Source of the DNA: Methanosarcina barkeri str. Wiesmoor
Lineage (GTDB): Archaea > Halobacteriota > Methanosarcinia > Methanosarcinales > Methanosarcinaceae
Length of the DNA: 64,000 nucleotides
NCBI RefSeq assembly: GCF_000969985.1
Contig: NZ_CP009526.1
Coordinates: 682,001-746,000, forward strand
Reading direction: 5' to 3'
The position numbers and the translations under genes were made by a program. The notes under the pieces were generated by a model that saw only the letters and a program-made list of their open reading frames with translations, made no database searches and was not told the DNA's origin. Shown here piece by piece: positions 63,314 through 64,000 of the stretch; position 1 is the first letter of the stretch, and each line of letters begins with the position of its first letter.

Positions 63314-64000
63314 GAGGCTTAAGCAGTAGCTTTGACTTCTCTTCATTTTTCTTTCTTTTTTATATTTTATTTACTATTGTTTTAAGATTCATCTTCTTTT
63401 TATAAGCTCATTATTTCTTTGAAATCTGCTCTTTTTAAAATTTGAGTCTCTTATAATTATAATCTTCTTTATTTTTTTACTTCCTTATCGTTTTAAATTT
63501 TATTATTTTATAACGTTTAATACTTACAAAATTTTATTTTCTTTTTATTTGTTATACTCTTCTATTTTCTCTAACAGTGCTTTCGAATCTTTTGTAGACA
63601 TTGATTGTATAAACTAAAAAATGATAAAATATAGCTTCAAATTTTCAGTTAAGGAATTGGTCCATAGTTTTATTATCCAAAATAATGATTCTTGGCAACA
63701 AATTCCTTGATATTATATTTGAATCATTCCTAATTTAAATTAAATGAAAAAAGCGTAATCTTCTGATGAATCAGCAGGGTTCTCGTTGATGTTTCAGGTT
63801 AATGCAAGTAGTTCCAGAGCCGAGATGAACTAAATTTCTTCTGGTTGGTAAAAATAAAAATTCGTATCATCTTCAAATTGTATGGATAAAAGTAAATTTC
63901 ATGATATTTGCTGAATATTTAAAAATTTAACGGAGTCTGCGAAACAACTTCAAGCGATGCATTCAACTTGATAACTGTATACTAAAATTGTTGTACATTT
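63314..64000. other. AT-rich end of the window
   Basis: No gene, RNA or clear repeat is seen in these 690 bases. The first 200 bases after the DUF1699-like gene are T-rich, which would end transcription on the plus strand. Confidence 0.5.

Overview
The window comes from a methanogenic archaeon of the genus Methanosarcina or a very close relative. The evidence is the A-type ATP synthase operon in the order H-I-K-E-C-F-A-B-D-G, a soluble MtrA-like corrinoid protein, archaeal release factor aRF1, a proteasome-activating nucleotidase, archaeal prenyl synthase, a PocR/multi-PAS sensor kinase, DUF1699-like proteins, low GC, long AT-rich spacers and archaeal-type tRNAs. The species cannot be fixed from the sequence alone.

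Layout. 1-2953 (minus strand): a GC-richer pair, a glycogen-debranching-type glucosidase (cut by the window edge) and an F420-type LLM oxidoreductase. 3.8-9.3 kb: small TPR, membrane and secreted proteins, including a six-bladed NHL propeller with a PEF-CTERM-like tail. 9.7-16 kb is an accessory island: a decayed DUF433 antitoxin, a three-gene minus-strand cluster (zinc-ribbon/PD-(D/E)XK-like protein, membrane-anchored STAND/NB-ARC NTPase, TPR protein) bracketed by two copies of a 242-243 bp MITE, and a GNAT toxin-antitoxin pair. 16-30 kb: MtrA-like protein, an aRF1 with an altered NIKS motif, polysaccharide deacetylase, a small winged-helix regulator, a TnpB relic, a P-type ATPase, a bacterial-looking MFS transporter and a 1192-residue sensor kinase. 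30-42 kb: purA, two DUF131-type membrane proteins, PAN, tRNA-Glu, several orphan genes, an ADP-ribosylglycohydrolase, a DUF123 GIY-YIG protein, an ACT/metallo-beta-lactamase protein, tRNA-Leu and tRNA-Gly. 44-58 kb: prenyl diphosphate synthase, a radical SAM protein, the complete ATP synthase operon and hypF. 58.6-64 kb: two DUF1699-like paralogues bracketing a coiled-coil protein and a duplicated 3' ahaI fragment plus a second ahaK, followed by two small membrane proteins.

The strongest unusual signals are: (1) a second, apparently selected rotor-ring gene (ahaK2: 9 silent changes, one Ile-to-Val, ATG-to-TTG start) behind a decayed ahaI fragment; (2) the MITE-bracketed nuclease-like/NTPase/TPR cluster, which looks like a split STAND defence system; (3) the aRF1 with KIKS in place of NIKS in a lineage that reads UAG as pyrrolysine; (4) a four-copy hairpin repeat with compensatory stem changes; (5) an unusual density of perfect 10-29 bp tandem repeats between genes.

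Functional assignments rest on motifs and remembered family features read by eye; no database search was run.
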